DNA from: Brevundimonas sp.
GTDB taxonomy: Bacteria; Pseudomonadota; Alphaproteobacteria; Caulobacterales; Caulobacteraceae
Assembly: GCA_022712235.1 (NCBI GenBank)
Contig: JALAGW010000093.1
Location: 1-6,874, forward strand
DNA: 6,874 nucleotides
Direction of reading: 5' to 3'
Shown here: positions 6,050 through 6,874 of the stretch, in pieces
Layout of the letters: each line of letters starts with the position of its first letter
How positions within the stretch are numbered: position 1 is the first letter of the stretch
The notes under the pieces: generated by a model
The model's input: the letters and a program-made list of their open reading frames with translations, nothing else
Database searches by the model: none
What the model was told of the DNA's origin: nothing
Program-made: the position numbers and the translations under genes

Positions 6050-6082
6050 TGGCCATGGGCGCCGGCCATCACACTTTGTGTG
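6050..6082 (-). terminator. Two short adjacent inverted repeats after the GIY-YIG-like gene
   Basis: CACAC-TTT-GTGTG (6070-6082) is a perfect 5-bp stem with a 3-nt loop, 9 bp after the stop codon of the small minus-strand gene. Directly beside it TGGCC (6050-6054) and GGCCA (6064-6068) pair around a 9-nt loop. No U-tract follows. They may end the PEBP/GIY-YIG-like transcript before the MFS gene, but both stems are short. Confidence 0.3.
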
Positions 6083-6091
6083 CGATGTCGC

Positions 6092-6520
6092 TCAGGCGTC
6101 GACCAATTCCGCGCGAATCCTGGGGTGCGATATCGACAGGCCCAGGCTCTGGGCGGCGTAAAGCTCCAGCAGCAGGCGATCATGCTCGTCGGCGACGGGC
6201 AACCAGCGGGCCATGACGGGGTTGCGGCGGATGGGGGGTGGGCTCGAGCGGCTGAGGCTGATCCGCGGGGCGCCGCCGCCGACGGGCCGGTGCATGTGCG
6301 CCGCCAGCGACAGGCGCAGCGACGGCGCCAGCATTCGCTCCTCCAGATGGGGCGGACTGCCGACGTGCACCGGTTCGCCTTCCTGATAGAGGACATAGAC
6401 CGCGTCAGGCGTGGGCAATCGCGCTCGGGTCAACGGCTCCAGGGGCTGGCCCATCAGGCGGCGAAACAGATCCGGGACGTTCGCCAGCCTGAGTTCGTAA
6501 TCGTGCTTGTCCGAACTCAC
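6092..6520 (-). CDS. Small protein with a degenerate GIY-YIG-like pattern
   Basis: The 142-residue protein starts at GTG (6520-6518), which overlaps the stop of the upstream gene as GTGA; AAGGGCGG just before it can act as the ribosome site, so translational coupling is likely. Residues 40-54 read AVYVLYQEGEPVHVG, which fits the two-strand GIY-(10-11)-YIG signature with substitutions (AVY for GIY, VHVG for YIG). Arg62 in LEERM sits where the family's helix Arg is expected, and VADEHDRLLLELYAA (109-123), with Arg115 and Glu119, resembles the motif that carries the metal-binding Glu. The second Tyr is replaced by His52 and no following Asn is clear, so nuclease activity is uncertain. Residues 84-101 are Pro/Arg/Ser rich and probably a loop. 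It could be a diverged GIY-YIG nuclease, a DNA-binding relative that lost catalysis, or an unrelated small protein. The ORF is well supported; the fold is inference. Confidence 0.65.
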   Translation of the reverse strand: MSSDKHDYELRLANVPDLFRRLMGQPLEPLTRARLPTPDAVYVLYQEGEPVHVGSPPHLEERMLAPSLRLSLAAHMHRPVGGGAPRISLSRSSPPPIRRNPVMARWLPVADEHDRLLLELYAAQSLGLSISHPRIRAELVDA

Positions 6521-6874
6521 CCGCCCTTGTTCTCGTAAACAGCCGTGATCGAGGCCTTGGCCAAGGTATGGAAGTGCAGGTTGAAGCCGAAGACGGCGCC
6601 GGAATTGTCCGCCGTAACCGGCAGATGGTCCGCGTCCACAGCGAAGACGGTGAAGATGTAGCGGTGAGGGCCGTGTCCAGCCGGCGGGGCGGCGCCGCCA
6701 TAGCCGGGCTCGCCGAAGTCGGTGCGCCCCTCGACCGCGCCCGAAGGCAGGGCGGCGCCGGCGGCCAGGTCGGTCACATCGGCGGGAATATTGGCGACCG
6801 TCCAGTGCCAGAAGCCCGAGCCGGTCGGGGCGTCGGGATCGTAGCAGGTGATGGCGAAACTCTTCGTGCCTTCC
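6517..6874 (-). CDS. YbhB/YbcL-type PEBP family protein (partial, N-terminus beyond right edge)
   Basis: The frame stays open to the right edge, giving 118 residues of a phosphatidylethanolamine-binding-protein (Raf kinase inhibitor-like) family member. The visible part starts EGTKSFAITCYDPDAPTGSG, then FWHWTVANIPAD, which contains the family signature DPDAP-x-GSGFWHW that lines the anion-binding pocket. Next come DFGEPGYGGAAPPAGHGPHR and YIFTVFAVDA, the second conserved block. Bacterial members are small soluble proteins of about 150-185 residues whose biochemical role is poorly defined. Roughly the first 30-60 residues are missing, so a signal peptide cannot be judged. A GTG at 6777 in the same frame is not the true start, because the family signature lies upstream of it. 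Its stop (TGA, 6519-6517) overlaps the GTG start of the next gene by 4 bp, so the two are probably one operon. Confidence 0.93.
   Translation of the reverse strand, partial: EGTKSFAITCYDPDAPTGSGFWHWTVANIPADVTDLAAGAALPSGAVEGRTDFGEPGYGGAAPPAGHGPHRYIFTVFAVDADHLPVTADNSGAVFGFNLHFHTLAKASITAVYENKGG

Noticed and set aside
6043..6396. Arg/Ser/Ala-rich 117-codon minus-strand frame overlapping the GIY-YIG-like gene
   Set aside because: It is an out-of-frame shadow; the 6092-6520 frame is coupled to the PEBP gene and has more normal composition and a recognisable motif.
6517..6777. A complete 86-residue PEBP-like protein starting at 6777
   Set aside because: The family signature DPDAPTGSG lies upstream of 6777 in the same open frame, so the apparent start is an internal GTG and the gene is truncated by the window edge.
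1..6874. Possible defence island, mobile element, CRISPR array or RNA gene
   Set aside because: No tandem spaced repeats, terminal inverted repeats, transposase or integrase motifs, tRNA-like cloverleaf or rRNA sequence were seen on either strand; the gene content is mostly housekeeping.

Overview
The window looks like chromosomal DNA of an alphaproteobacterium of the Caulobacterales, probably Brevundimonas or a close relative. The reasons are high G+C (roughly two thirds by eye), a full-length cell-cycle DNA methyltransferase CcrM with its C-terminal domain, a CtrA-like box and a GANTC site in the ccrM leader, and a MurC that reads like the caulobacterial form. The genus is inference. No rRNA, tRNA, CRISPR array, transposase or phage gene is visible. 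Gene density is high, and nearly every other long ORF is a GC-rich shadow of a real gene.

Layout, left to right. Bases 1-254 (minus) hold the N-terminal 84 residues of a GT4-type glycosyltransferase that runs off the left edge. A 109-bp gap (255-363) carries two GANTC sites, a short palindrome and a weak hairpin. ccrM (364-1443, minus) is divergent from murC (about 1593-3038, plus), and their shared leader carries a CtrA-like box and a GANTC site. murC converges, with only 3 bp between stop codons, on a predicted five-helix membrane protein of unknown function (3042-3773, minus). That gene is divergent from murB (3814-4725, plus) across 40 bp. murB converges on an MFS efflux transporter (4749-5981, minus). 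The right end is a two-gene minus-strand unit: a PEBP/YbhB-family protein, truncated by the right edge, whose stop overlaps by 4 bp the GTG start of a small protein with a degenerate GIY-YIG-like pattern (6092-6520).

How the genes fit together. MurC (UDP-MurNAc:L-alanine ligase) and MurB (UDP-GlcNAc-enolpyruvate reductase) catalyse consecutive cytoplasmic steps of peptidoglycan precursor synthesis and normally lie in the dcw division/cell-wall cluster. Here the usual neighbours (murG or ftsW upstream of murC, ddl or ftsQ downstream of murB) are missing and an unknown membrane protein gene is inserted in reverse, so the cluster is rearranged. ccrM sits back to back with murC, so a cell-cycle methylation gene and a cell-wall gene share one control region.

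The observations most worth a second look are the ccrM/murC control region, the scarcity of GANTC sites with half of them in two short leaders, two matching hairpins (8-bp stem, 7-nt loop) straddling the murC and murB stop codons, the unknown membrane protein, and the PEBP/GIY-YIG-like pair. I see no clear sign of a wholly new defence or mobile system.
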